From Zeaxanthinibacter sp. PT1 (GTDB lineage: Bacteria > Bacteroidota > Bacteroidia > Flavobacteriales > Flavobacteriaceae): a DNA stretch of 64,000 bases. The position numbers and the translations under genes were made by a program. The notes under the pieces are model-generated. The model worked only from the letters and a program-made list of their open reading frames with translations. It searched no databases and was not told the DNA's origin. Shown piece after piece: positions 1-8,035 of the stretch. Location: positions 1 to 64,000 of the forward strand of contig NZ_JAQPCN010000003.1 of the NCBI RefSeq assembly GCF_028464225.1, read 5' to 3'. Numbering within the stretch: the stretch's first letter is position 1; every line of letters begins with the position of its first letter.

Positions 1-1044
1 AGGCTCGTAGAGAGGTTAGAAAGATTTACAAAGAAGCTCTCGGTCTCCTCGATCAAAAGGTCTTCATTGATATCGATCACGATCGCTTGAGTCTCCCCGT
101 CATTCCCAACAAAAGTCAGTGTACCGGAAGCAGCATTGTAATCTCCATCAGCTTCAGCTGATCCATCAGCAGTAGCATAATCCAGGGTGAATCCACCTTG
201 CACCGCACCACTAAGGGTTACGGTAAAAGTAGCCGTACCATCCGCCTCGTTCACGGTTACATCGTCACTGGCAAAATCGATCCCGGTTCCGGCTCCACCA
301 TCGTTATCGATGATGTTCCCCTTCGCCTGGTTATCGTTGATAGTGATCAGGGTCGTAGAGAGGTTAGAAAGATTTACAAGGAAATCTTCAGTATTCTCAA
401 TTAAAAGGTCTTCGTTAATGTCAATTACAATGTCCTGAGTCTCCCCGTCGTTCCCTGCAAAGGTCAGCGTACCATTCTTGGTGTCATAATCCCCGTTAGC
501 TTCGGCAGAACCATCAGCAGTAGCGTAATCGATGGTGAATCCACCTTGTACCGCACCACTCAGGGTTACAGTAAAAGTAGCCGTACCGGCACCTTCATCT
601 ACCGTCACATCATCATTGGCAAAGGTGATCCCTGTAGATCCGCCTCCGTCGTTATCGATGATATTCCCGGTGGCCTGGTTATCATTGATAGTGATCAGGC
701 TCGTAGAGAGGTTAGAAAGATTCACAAAGAAGCTCTCGGACTCCTCGATCAAAACATCTTCGTTGATATCGATCACGATCGCTTGAGTCTCTCCGTCGTT
801 CCCGGCGAAGGTCAGCGTACCATTCTTGGTGTCATAATCCCCGTCAGCTTCGGCCGATCCATCAGCAGTAGCATAGTCGATGGTGAATCCACCTTGTACC
901 GCACCACTAAGGGTTACGGTAAAAGTAGCTGTACCATCAGCCTCGTTCACGATTACATCGTCGTTAGCAAAGGTGATTCCTGTAGATCCACCGCCGTCGT
1001 TATCCAGGATATTAACATTAGCACTGGCATCAGCAATACTAAGG
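1..1044 (-). repeat. Tandem 348-bp Calx-beta-coding repeats (three near-identical copies)
   Basis: The same block recurs with a period of exactly 348 bp (116 codons): its marker sequence around aggctcgtagagagg begins at 1, 349 and 697, and a second marker at 631 and 979. The copies differ only by scattered substitutions, so they look like recent duplications or are homogenised by recombination. Further right (about 1045-1690) two more Calx-beta units are clearly diverged. The repeat is in frame inside the adhesin gene, so changes in copy number would lengthen or shorten the protein without a frameshift. Confidence 0.92.
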
Positions 1045-3908
1045 TTCCCGCTGCCAACGATATTAGAAAGCAGGACAAAGAAATTCTCGGTGAACTCGAT
1101 TAAGTTGTCATTGATGATAGGAACAGCAATGGTCATCGCACTTCCATCAGTATCGTTAGCTCCCCAGTTTAATTGGGAATTCATAGCCGTATAATCTACA
1201 TTCGGCGTAGCAGACGCGTCGCCGCTAGAAGTTTCATAATCGACGGTAAAAGGTTCCTGGACATTACCGGACAGGATCACCTGTACATTAGCAAAGCCGG
1301 CAGCTTCATCCACATCGATATCTGAAATACTTATAGTAGCGCTGTCATTATCCATGATAGTAGCAACACCTTCATCGTCATTGATCATTATTGCCGTGGT
1401 AGACAGGTTAGAAAGCTGCACTGTGTAGCCCTCTGTCATCTCAACGATGTTGTCATCATTGATGTCTACGATCAGGGTCTTGGTCTCTGCATGATTCCCG
1501 TTAAAGAACTGCGAGGTCAAAGGCAATGTCGTGTAATCTGCAGGGGCAACGGCCGTAGCATTTACAGTATTATAATCTACGGTAAAACCACCGCTTACTT
1601 CACCAACCAGGGTGATGGTGAATAGGGCAGAACCCACATTTTCATTAACCATCACATCACTGATGCTTAACCCGATCGGGTCTCCGTTCTCTGTTACAAA
1701 GATCTTCTGTACATGTTCCGTTGTATTACCAGCACAATCAGAAGCCGTCCATGTGCGTAAAATGGTATAGGTTGTACTGTTATTGTCTCCTATATAACTT
1801 TCTACCATATCCACCTGGGGGTTGTTGTCACAACTGTCCGATGCGGTAAGGAAATCTGCAGCAGGGATATTATCAAAAGCGGCTACCGTATCGGCAGGCA
1901 GAGTTCCATTGAATAATGGTGCCGTAGTATCTTCAACGGTAATTACCTGGGTGAAAGTTTCACTCTCCCTACCACAAGCATCCGTGAAAACAAAGGTATT
2001 CGTATAGGTTCCGATGGCGTCACATCCGGCAGCAGGTACAAAAGCACCGCTGGTTTTCTGTACGGTAAAACTACAATTGGCATAATCCGGTTCCAAGGCT
2101 TGGGCAGCATTCAGCCCCGCAGTATCATCACAAGAAACGGTTTGGTTCAGCCCATTGGCTGGGGTTACCCATTCTACCTGGTCCGGGGTGTTAATGGTCA
2201 CAACGCTGGGGTCATGATTACCAAAACCACATTCGTTTAGAGTTCCGGAACTGTTGGTGGTCTGCAGATCGCCATTGATTTCCCCTGTATAGGTGGCCAC
2301 CATCTGAATAGAGAAATCCGCGGCACAAGCGCCTTCGAGGAAATAGCATTGGTCTTTGACAACCATGTCAAATTGTATAGTATAAGGATCATCGTTAACG
2401 TCTGTATAACCATCTTCTACTTGGAAAAGAATTTCCCTTGACCCGGCATCATAGTCGTATGTGATCCATGAAGGCAGATTGATGGGCTCTACTAAATCGA
2501 CCTCAGGTGGTACTATACCAACCAATTCCAGGCTTTTAATGTTATCATTCCCTGAATTCTTTACATTAATCTGCATCGTAGCAGTTTCCCCTGCATCATA
2601 AGTACTGTTTAAGGGGTTGGTCGTAAAGTCGAGCGAACCCAGGTTGGGCTCATAAACTTCTACCGATAGACCTACCAGGAATAATCCATAAGACTCTGAA
2701 CCCGAGGTGGCCCTCAGTTCGGTATCAGTCTGGTTGTTCCCGATCAGTGTATTTCCAATATTATTGAGTTTAAAGATAGACGCGTCAAAACCAAGGGTAT
2801 TCGTACTCGCTGGATTCCGGTCTATAAAATCATCTTCCAGTCCGGTTATAGGATCGGGTTTGGTGATCCTACTGTTAAAGAAATTATCGGCTCCACGTTT
2901 CAGTGAACTCAGTTTCTCCCAATTCCCGTCAGGTTTTTTTATCTCAAATTTATCACCGTTAAGCACACGGTCGCCTTCAATGACTCCCAGCACAAAATTG
3001 GCTTTCACTTCTCCTAAAGGAATGGTTTGGAAACCGTCTATCTTAAATTTCGTGGTCTGGCCATTCGCCACGTGTGCATAACCATCAAAGAGGGTAATAT
3101 TACGTCTCAACAAATCTGGCGACTGGTAAACGAAAACGATCTGCCATCCACCGGCAACACCAAAATTTCCCCCATTGTGAGGATTCAGTCCGCCATGTGC
3201 AGCTTTAAGGTTACCGACCTGGTATTTACCGTAAGGATTACTAAGTGATGTGACATCGTTAGTAATGTCTTTCATACAGATATAAGGATCATTATAAAAA
3301 TGTTCATCACGACCCCTGTAGATCACCTGGTCTGCAGTAACAGTAGAATAAGAAGACTGCCCCGGAAGCTGAAGTTTGATCTTGTCAAAATCCCAGCTTT
3401 CGTCATTCAAGGTTGAACCACCTGCTTCTTTATCCGAAGCGGCCCAATACAAATATACCTTTACGAACTCTAAACATCCTGCACCCGGTTCCGGGTTTAC
3501 AAGGTTGGCACTACTCGAGTTAAAGGTAGTAGCATCACCATCAATATCAACATACACCCCGGTTCCGTCCTGGTTGTCTGTATTCCCGTGGTAGGAATTG
3601 GTCGGGTGTTGGTTTAATACGTTGTTGGCGATCATCGTTACATCCCCGGTAACAGTTCCGGAGTAACGGGGTTCAAATTTCGTTTTTTCCTGTGCCTGCA
3701 TTAAAAAGGCGGCACAGAAAAATACCAGGGCGAAAAGAAATCGCACCGGGGCGTAGGTAGTTTTTTGCATGGGTTGGCTTTTAATCCGTACTGGAATTAA
3801 TTGCGGAGGTCTCCCGATGGAAAAATCCATACGGTGAAAAAGCTTGGAGGATAGCGATTGGAATTGAACCAATAGCCTGTTGATCTTGAAGGTAGTTTTG
3901 TAATCCAT
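1..3908 (-). CDS. Large secreted adhesin with Calx-beta repeats, C-terminus off the left edge
   Basis: The reading frame is open from 3908 to the window edge, about 1,302 codons without a stop. A hydrophobic secretion signal ending in MQAQ begins at the internal ATG 3770; an in-frame ATG at 3908 adds 46 residues before it. A head region (about residues 75-430) follows, then HYR/immunoglobulin-like modules with paired cysteines and ending in VEDTTAP-type motifs (about 560-740). From about residue 743 there are at least five Calx-beta domains (DYATADG, NDNQA, IDND motifs), calcium-binding beta sandwiches of bacterial adhesins. A C-terminal type IX secretion signal would lie beyond the edge and is not seen. 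Role in surface adhesion or gliding is inferred. The start could be 3908 or 3770. Confidence 0.85.
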   Translation of the reverse strand, partial: MDYKTTFKINRLLVQFQSLSSKLFHRMDFSIGRPPQLIPVRIKSQPMQKTTYAPVRFLFALVFFCAAFLMQAQEKTKFEPRYSGTVTGDVTMIANNVLNQHPTNSYHGNTDNQDGTGVYVDIDGDATTFNSSSANLVNPEPGAGCLEFVKVYLYWAASDKEAGGSTLNDESWDFDKIKLQLPGQSSYSTVTADQVIYRGRDEHFYNDPYICMKDITNDVTSLSNPYGKYQVGNLKAAHGGLNPHNGGNFGVAGGWQIVFVYQSPDLLRRNITLFDGYAHVANGQTTKFKIDGFQTIPLGEVKANFVLGVIEGDRVLNGDKFEIKKPDGNWEKLSSLKRGADNFFNSRITKPDPITGLEDDFIDRNPASTNTLGFDASIFKLNNIGNTLIGNNQTDTELRATSGSESYGLFLVGLSVEVYEPNLGSLDFTTNPLNSTYDAGETATMQINVKNSGNDNIKSLELVGIVPPEVDLVEPINLPSWITYDYDAGSREILFQVEDGYTDVNDDPYTIQFDMVVKDQCYFLEGACAADFSIQMVATYTGEINGDLQTTNSSGTLNECGFGNHDPSVVTINTPDQVEWVTPANGLNQTVSCDDTAGLNAAQALEPDYANCSFTVQKTSGAFVPAAGCDAIGTYTNTFVFTDACGRESETFTQVITVEDTTAPLFNGTLPADTVAAFDNIPAADFLTASDSCDNNPQVDMVESYIGDNNSTTYTILRTWTASDCAGNTTEHVQKIFVTENGDPIGLSISDVMVNENVGSALFTITLVGEVSGGFTVDYNTVNATAVAPADYTTLPLTSQFFNGNHAETKTLIVDINDDNIVEMTEGYTVQLSNLSTTAIMINDDEGVATIMDNDSATISISDIDVDEAAGFANVQVILSGNVQEPFTVDYETSSGDASATPNVDYTAMNSQLNWGANDTDGSAMTIAVPIINDNLIEFTENFFVLLSNIVGSGNLSIADASANVNILDNDGGGSTGITFANDDVIVNEADGTATFTVTLSGAVQGGFTIDYATADGSAEADGDYDTKNGTLTFAGNDGETQAIVIDINEDVLIEESESFFVNLSNLSTSLITINDNQATGNIIDNDGGGSTGITFANDDVTVDEGAGTATFTVTLSGAVQGGFTIDYATADGSAEANGDYDTKNGTLTFAGNDGETQDIVIDINEDLLIENTEDFLVNLSNLSTTLITINDNQAKGNIIDNDGGAGTGIDFASDDVTVNEADGTATFTVTLSGAVQGGFTLDYATADGSAEADGDYNAASGTLTFVGNDGETQAIVIDINEDLLIEETESFFVNLSNLSTS

Positions 3909-4261
3909 AGCTTCGTCCGTTTTGGGGTTAGACTTTAAGCGTTAATTTTCAGTAGGTTAAACTGTTCATCAAATAAACGGCGAATAAGTTGCTGTGCTGG
4001 AAAACAGGCGATTAAGGCTGTAAATACTCGATATAGGACCAAAGAGTCGTTAAACAGCCTGCTTTTCCCGACATAGGATTTCGGAGATTTGTAAGAAGGT
4101 GTCGATTAACAGTCGGTATAACGGGATGAAAGGAAGGAGAGAAATTATGCTCCTGTTAGGTCTGTAGGAATTTGGAAGAATAAATTGGGTGATTTTAGCG
4201 GCTGAGAAGCTTGGCAAAATGGGGCTGAATTGTTTACATTTGAAACAAATAAATATCTACG
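3909..4261. other. 353-bp intergenic region between divergent adhesin and clpP genes
   Basis: No convincing reading frame, RNA gene or repeat is visible. It must hold the divergent promoters of the adhesin (-) and the ClpP gene (+). Only the ClpP promoter (4211-4242) is recognisable; I found no TAnnTTTG box for the adhesin. The size would leave room for a long adhesin leader. Confidence 0.5.
4211..4242 (+). promoter_or_regulatory. Bacteroidota-type promoter of the ClpP gene
   Basis: TTG at 4211-4213 and TACATTTG at 4235-4242 are separated by 21 bases, matching the Bacteroidota consensus TTG-N19-23-TAnnTTTG. The ATG follows 19 bases after the -7 box. Confidence 0.65.
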
Positions 4262-4813
4262 ATGAAGAGTAAGAAAAATAAAGTACAGGAAACTATTGAC
4301 GAAAAATTATTAGAGGATAGAAAAGTGTTTCTCTGGGGAATGGTCAACGACGATTCTGCGAAGCATGTCATAGATCGCCTGCTTTATTTAGATATGCAGA
4401 ATAACAAGGAGATTCAATTGTTTATCAATAGCCCGGGGGGATATGTAACTTCAGGATTTGCTATCTATGATACAATTACCTCGCTTAAAAGCCCTGTCAG
4501 TACCGTTTGCACCGGCCTGGCCGCATCTATGGGGTCTATACTGCTGTCTGTAGGGAAAAAAGGAAGACGGTTCATACAACCGCACGCGAGGGTAATGATC
4601 CACCAGCCCAGTGGAGGAGCCCAGGGACAGGCTTCCAATATAGAGATACAGGCGAGGGAGATCCTTAAAACCAAGGAGATCGGGGCACGTATTCTTGCAG
4701 AGAACTGTGGGCAGACCTTTGAAAAGATCATGAAAGACTTTAACCGTGATTACTGGATGGACGCCCAGGAATCTATCGAATACGGAATTGTCGACGGTGT
4801 CTGGCAAGAATAA
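4262..4813 (+). CDS. clpP: ClpP-family serine protease (solitary paralogue)
   Basis: This 183-aa protein is a ClpP-type S14 peptidase, the proteolytic chamber that works with a Clp ATPase in the cytoplasm. The catalytic triad is in place: Ser89 in GLAASMG, His114 in VMIHQPSGG and Asp163 in NRDYWM. The oligomer motif NSPGG is at 56-60. It lacks a long N-terminal propeptide and is slightly shorter than typical ClpP (about 193-207 aa). No clpX or tig gene lies next to it, unlike the usual tig-clpP-clpX arrangement, so it is probably a second ClpP paralogue. It has its own promoter and a downstream hairpin terminator, so it is a single-gene unit. Partner ATPase unknown. Confidence 0.92.
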   Translation: MKSKKNKVQETIDEKLLEDRKVFLWGMVNDDSAKHVIDRLLYLDMQNNKEIQLFINSPGGYVTSGFAIYDTITSLKSPVSTVCTGLAASMGSILLSVGKKGRRFIQPHARVMIHQPSGGAQGQASNIEIQAREILKTKEIGARILAENCGQTFEKIMKDFNRDYWMDAQESIEYGIVDGVWQE

Positions 4814-4837
4814 GCCACACTGCACTTAATAAATGAA

Positions 4838-4863
4838 AGTCGGGAATGTCCCGGCTTTTTTTA
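4838..4863 (+). terminator. Intrinsic terminator after clpP
   Basis: An 8-bp hairpin (agtcggga / tcccggct, one G-U pair, loop atg) is followed by a run of seven T at the end of the ClpP gene. It lies between convergent genes. Confidence 0.75.
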
Positions 4864-4878
4864 TAGCCCGAAACTACC

Positions 4879-6411
4879 TTAATAATCTCCCGGGTTAGCA
4901 ATGATCTTCCGGGCTCGTTCCTGAATCGATTTTAGTTCGTCGGGCTCCATTTTATCGAGCAGGGAAAGCATTAAGGACATTCTCCGGTTATCCTGGAAAT
5001 AGGATTTTTTTTCTGCGAGGAAGTTCCAGTAAAGGGCATTAAATGGGCAGGCATTTTCCCCGGTTTTCTTAGTATGCGAGTAGGTGCACTCGGAACAATA
5101 GTTGCCCATTTTATTGATGTAATTGGCACTACTTACGTAAGGTTTTGTTGCCAGTAAGCCCCCATCTGCAAATTGCGACATCCCCCGGGTGTTGGTCAGC
5201 TCTACCCATTCAATAGCATCGATGTAAATACCCAGGTACCACTGGTCTACTTCCGCAGGGTCTGTCTGCGTTAACAGGGCATAATTACCAGTGATCATCA
5301 GCCGTTGTATATGATGTGCATAGGCGTCTTCCAGGCTTTGTTTTATAGCGTGATGAAGGCAATTCATCTTGGTTTCGGCATCCCAATAGAATTGGGGCAG
5401 GGGATTTTTATTATCCAACTCGTTCTTATTCGCATAAGAGGGCATCTCTTTCCAATAGATCCCGCGCATATATTCACGCCATCCCAGGATTTGGCGTACA
5501 AAGCCTTCCACCTGCGATAAATGGACCTCGTTACTGTGTTCCCTGTAATAGTTCACTACCTTTTGCAGGGTTTCCCCGGGGCCGATCATCTTAGTATTTA
5601 AAGCAAATGAGATGCGGGAGTGGAAGAGGAATTTTTCCTCGCTGTGCATGGCGTCCTGGTAATCTCCGAAATGAACAAGGAGGTTCTTGCAAAAATAGTT
5701 AAGTACAGCAAGTGCGTCTGCCCTGCTGGTCGGCCAATTAAAGGAAGAGGCATTCACGGTCCCTATCGTTTTAATCTCCGCTTCCTCGATTTCGTGCAAC
5801 AGTCCTGATAGATCTTTTCGAAACCCTCGCTCGTGGGGGATCTCCGGATCTCCCTTCCATTTTTTACGGTTGCTTTTATCGTAATTCCATTGCCCGCCTT
5901 CGGGTTCCTTTCCATTCATCAGGATGTTGTGCTTCTTACGCATATACCGATAGAAGCTTTCCATCAGCAACTGTTTTTTTCCTTCGAAAAAATCAGCCAA
6001 TTCATCCCTGCTGCTCAGGAAATGTTCAGAATCTACCGCTGTGGTTTCAATATCCAGGTTCGCCGTGATCTCTTTCAATTGCCGGTCCAGGCGATATTCA
6101 TCAGGGAGCTGGTATTGGAAGCATTCGGCATTCACTTCTGCGATGGTGTTGTCAATTATGACTTTAAGGTCTTGGGGATTATCCTGGTCACCAATCCTGA
6201 AATATCGAACGTGATGTCCTTTTTCTTCCAATTCCCCGGCAAAATTGCGCATGGATTGGAAGAAACCCAGGACCTTCTGGATATGGTGCTTTACATAGTC
6301 TGTTTCTTGCCGCATTTCGGCCATAAGGTAGGTTACATTGCCATCCGGTTTCCCGTGCCAACTGTGATTGAGATTTAACTGGTCTCCCAGGATAAGCCGT
6401 AGAATTTTCAT
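4879..6411 (-). CDS. Fe-S cryptochrome/photolyase-related protein (DPRP, probable (6-4) photolyase)
   Basis: This 510-aa protein belongs to the deoxyribodipyrimidine photolyase-related family (FeS-BCP, PhrB type), which repairs (6-4) photoproducts using FAD, a lumazine antenna and a [4Fe-4S] cluster. It starts with the family signature LRLILGDQLN. The four expected cluster cysteines are present at 351 (KMNCLHH), 439, 442 (YCSEC) and 455 (NACPF). C-terminal flavin-domain motifs QILGWREY and GMSQFADGG are intact. The ATG at 6411 follows the stop of the upstream Cry-DASH gene by one base, so translation is probably coupled. A longer in-frame extension to 6612 would run inside the neighbour and was rejected. 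Specificity for (6-4) lesions is inferred from the family. Confidence 0.93.
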   Translation of the reverse strand: MKILRLILGDQLNLNHSWHGKPDGNVTYLMAEMRQETDYVKHHIQKVLGFFQSMRNFAGELEEKGHHVRYFRIGDQDNPQDLKVIIDNTIAEVNAECFQYQLPDEYRLDRQLKEITANLDIETTAVDSEHFLSSRDELADFFEGKKQLLMESFYRYMRKKHNILMNGKEPEGGQWNYDKSNRKKWKGDPEIPHERGFRKDLSGLLHEIEEAEIKTIGTVNASSFNWPTSRADALAVLNYFCKNLLVHFGDYQDAMHSEEKFLFHSRISFALNTKMIGPGETLQKVVNYYREHSNEVHLSQVEGFVRQILGWREYMRGIYWKEMPSYANKNELDNKNPLPQFYWDAETKMNCLHHAIKQSLEDAYAHHIQRLMITGNYALLTQTDPAEVDQWYLGIYIDAIEWVELTNTRGMSQFADGGLLATKPYVSSANYINKMGNYCSECTYSHTKKTGENACPFNALYWNFLAEKKSYFQDNRRMSLMLSLLDKMEPDELKSIQERARKIIANPGDY

Positions 6412-6412
6412 A

Positions 6413-7738
6413 TTAACTCTTGGTGTATTGTTGATTTTCCTCCAGGAAATCCTGTTTAAGCCAGAGGTTTCTATAGGATTCGTCCCTGTCATACTGTTCG
6501 GCCTGCCGGGCAATATTGAATTTTCGATCCCTGGGATCGTTACCCACCCCGCTATTGTACATCCAGTTCCCCCAGTTGCTGTGCACATCGTAATCGATGA
6601 GCATGGATTCAAAATAGGCAGCCCCTATTCTCCAGTCCTGCTGCCATTCCTTAGCCCAGAAACTGGCGACATTTTGCCTGCCACGGTTGCTCATAAAGCC
6701 CGTAAGGGCCAGCTCTGTCATATTGGCGTCTATAAAATCGTTCCCGGTATTTCCATTGATCCAGGCCTGCAGTTTTTCCTTATTGTTTCCCCAATCCATT
6801 TGGCGATGGTGTATCCCTTCTAAGCTGAAAATACGATTGCCGTGTTTCAGGGATATGTATTTAAAGAAATCCCGCCAGATCAGTTCAAAGATCAGCCAGT
6901 AGGTGCTCTGGTTGGCTCCCCGATCCGCTTCATAGGCTTTTACCTCCCAGTATATAGTACGTGGGGAGACGGATCCATTGGCCAGCCATGCTGATAACTT
7001 GGAACTGTACTCGGAACCGATAAGGCCGTTCCTCGTTTCCTTATATTGGGAAAGATTCCCTGATTTCCAGAAATAGGCATTGAGCCGCTCCAGGGCTTTG
7101 GTCTCCCCTCCATGGAATGGAAAGGCGGATCGCCTGTCATGTTCAAAAGGGGTAACGCCTAGCTGTCTCAGTGATGGAAAAGGGAGTAGGGTATGAACGA
7201 GGTTAGTTGCTGGCATTGGCTGGGGCAGGGGAATCTCTTTCCTCACTTCCGTTGTTTTTTCACAATCTTTTCGGAATGGAGTAAAAACGTCTGGAATATC
7301 TTTAAATGTTTTATAGGGAATGTCGCCCGGGTGATAGAGAAACTGGTCATAATATTCAATCCATTCGACATCGTCGCGGCTCCATTCCACCGCCCGTTGA
7401 TAGATATTTTCCTCTTCAGCAGTCCATTCTTTCTGTGAAAATACCTTCTTAACGTCAAATGCCCGGATCAGGTCGGGGATCACATGTTCGGCGGGCTTAT
7501 GAAATACCAGCAGGCTGATATTGAGATGAGCTAATTGTTGCTGTAGTTCTTTGACAGTCTGCCAGAGAAATTGGCTGCGGAAAGGTCCTGTTTTCGGAAA
7601 ACCAAACTGGCCTAAAGCCCATTGACGCGGATCAAAACAGTAAACCGCGATCACGCGGTCGCCTTCACAGGCTTTGGAGAGTGAGATATTATCAGTGGTT
7701 CTCAGGTCATTCCTGAACCAAACCAAGTTGTTAGGCAT
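6413..7738 (-). CDS. Cryptochrome DASH
   Basis: The 441-aa protein is a DASH-type cryptochrome/photolyase: a light-driven FAD enzyme with a folate antenna, acting on cyclobutane dimers in single-stranded or loop DNA. The N-terminal Rossmann antenna domain opens with LVWFRNDLRTTDN. The FAD domain holds the DASH hallmarks YKETRNGLIGSEYSSKLS, MSNRGRQNVASF and DVHSNWGNWMY. Length is close to bacterial DASH proteins. It is the middle gene of a three-gene light-repair cluster: 11 bp after DUF2256 and 1 bp before the Fe-S photolyase. All motifs expected for flavin binding are intact, so it should be functional. Confidence 0.95.
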   Translation of the reverse strand: MPNNLVWFRNDLRTTDNISLSKACEGDRVIAVYCFDPRQWALGQFGFPKTGPFRSQFLWQTVKELQQQLAHLNISLLVFHKPAEHVIPDLIRAFDVKKVFSQKEWTAEEENIYQRAVEWSRDDVEWIEYYDQFLYHPGDIPYKTFKDIPDVFTPFRKDCEKTTEVRKEIPLPQPMPATNLVHTLLPFPSLRQLGVTPFEHDRRSAFPFHGGETKALERLNAYFWKSGNLSQYKETRNGLIGSEYSSKLSAWLANGSVSPRTIYWEVKAYEADRGANQSTYWLIFELIWRDFFKYISLKHGNRIFSLEGIHHRQMDWGNNKEKLQAWINGNTGNDFIDANMTELALTGFMSNRGRQNVASFWAKEWQQDWRIGAAYFESMLIDYDVHSNWGNWMYNSGVGNDPRDRKFNIARQAEQYDRDESYRNLWLKQDFLEENQQYTKS

Positions 7739-7749
7739 AAAGAAGGTTT

Positions 7750-7890
7750 TTATGGTGATTTACTTCCCCGGCATCGCTTACTGCAATAGACAACCTCATC
7801 CCAGTTGCGTTCCCATTTCTTTCTCCATTGAAAGGGTTTTTTGCAAACCGGGCATAGCTTTGAAGGCAGGTTGACTTTAGAGTGCGCCAT
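7750..7890 (-). CDS. DUF2256 small zinc-finger-like protein
   Basis: This 46-aa protein reads [20 protein letters not shown] and continues with a basic, Trp-rich stretch and a second cysteine pair (YCSKRC). The CxxC...CxxxC pattern suggests a bound zinc ion. The family (DUF2256) is commonly encoded next to cryptochromes and photolyases, and here lies 11 bp ahead of Cry-DASH in the same orientation. Its biochemical role is unknown; a helper in photolyase assembly or DNA recognition is inference from linkage. Confidence 0.88.
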   Translation of the reverse strand: MAHSKVNLPSKLCPVCKKPFQWRKKWERNWDEVVYCSKRCRGSKSP

Positions 7891-8006
7891 TTTTGTTTAA
7901 TAAAAATACCCTTTAACGAAACAAAAAGTTGTTAAGAGTCTCGTAAAATATAGTCGTAATGCCGGGTATCGGCTAAGTTGAAGATGGTTTTACCCACTTT
8001 AATTAG

Positions 8007-8014
8007 TACATTTA
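8007..8014 (+). promoter_or_regulatory. Probable -7 box of kmo
   Basis: TACATTTA matches TAnnTTTG at seven of eight positions and lies 21 bases before the kmo ATG. No clear TTG box is at the right distance. Confidence 0.4.
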
Positions 8015-8035
8015 CCCCTTCACCCTGCTTAATTC

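Noticed and set aside
1-1044. CRISPR-like or satellite repeats
   Set aside because: The repeats are 348 bp, in frame, contiguous without spacers, and encode Calx-beta domains.
5833-6378. Long plus-strand frames within photolyases and other genes
   Set aside because: They are antisense to strongly conserved coding sequences, have no recognisable domain and no promoter.
6412-6612. Longer N-terminus for the Fe-S photolyase (start at 6612)
   Set aside because: It would lie inside the Cry-DASH gene in another frame and has low-complexity composition; the family signature starts at 6411.
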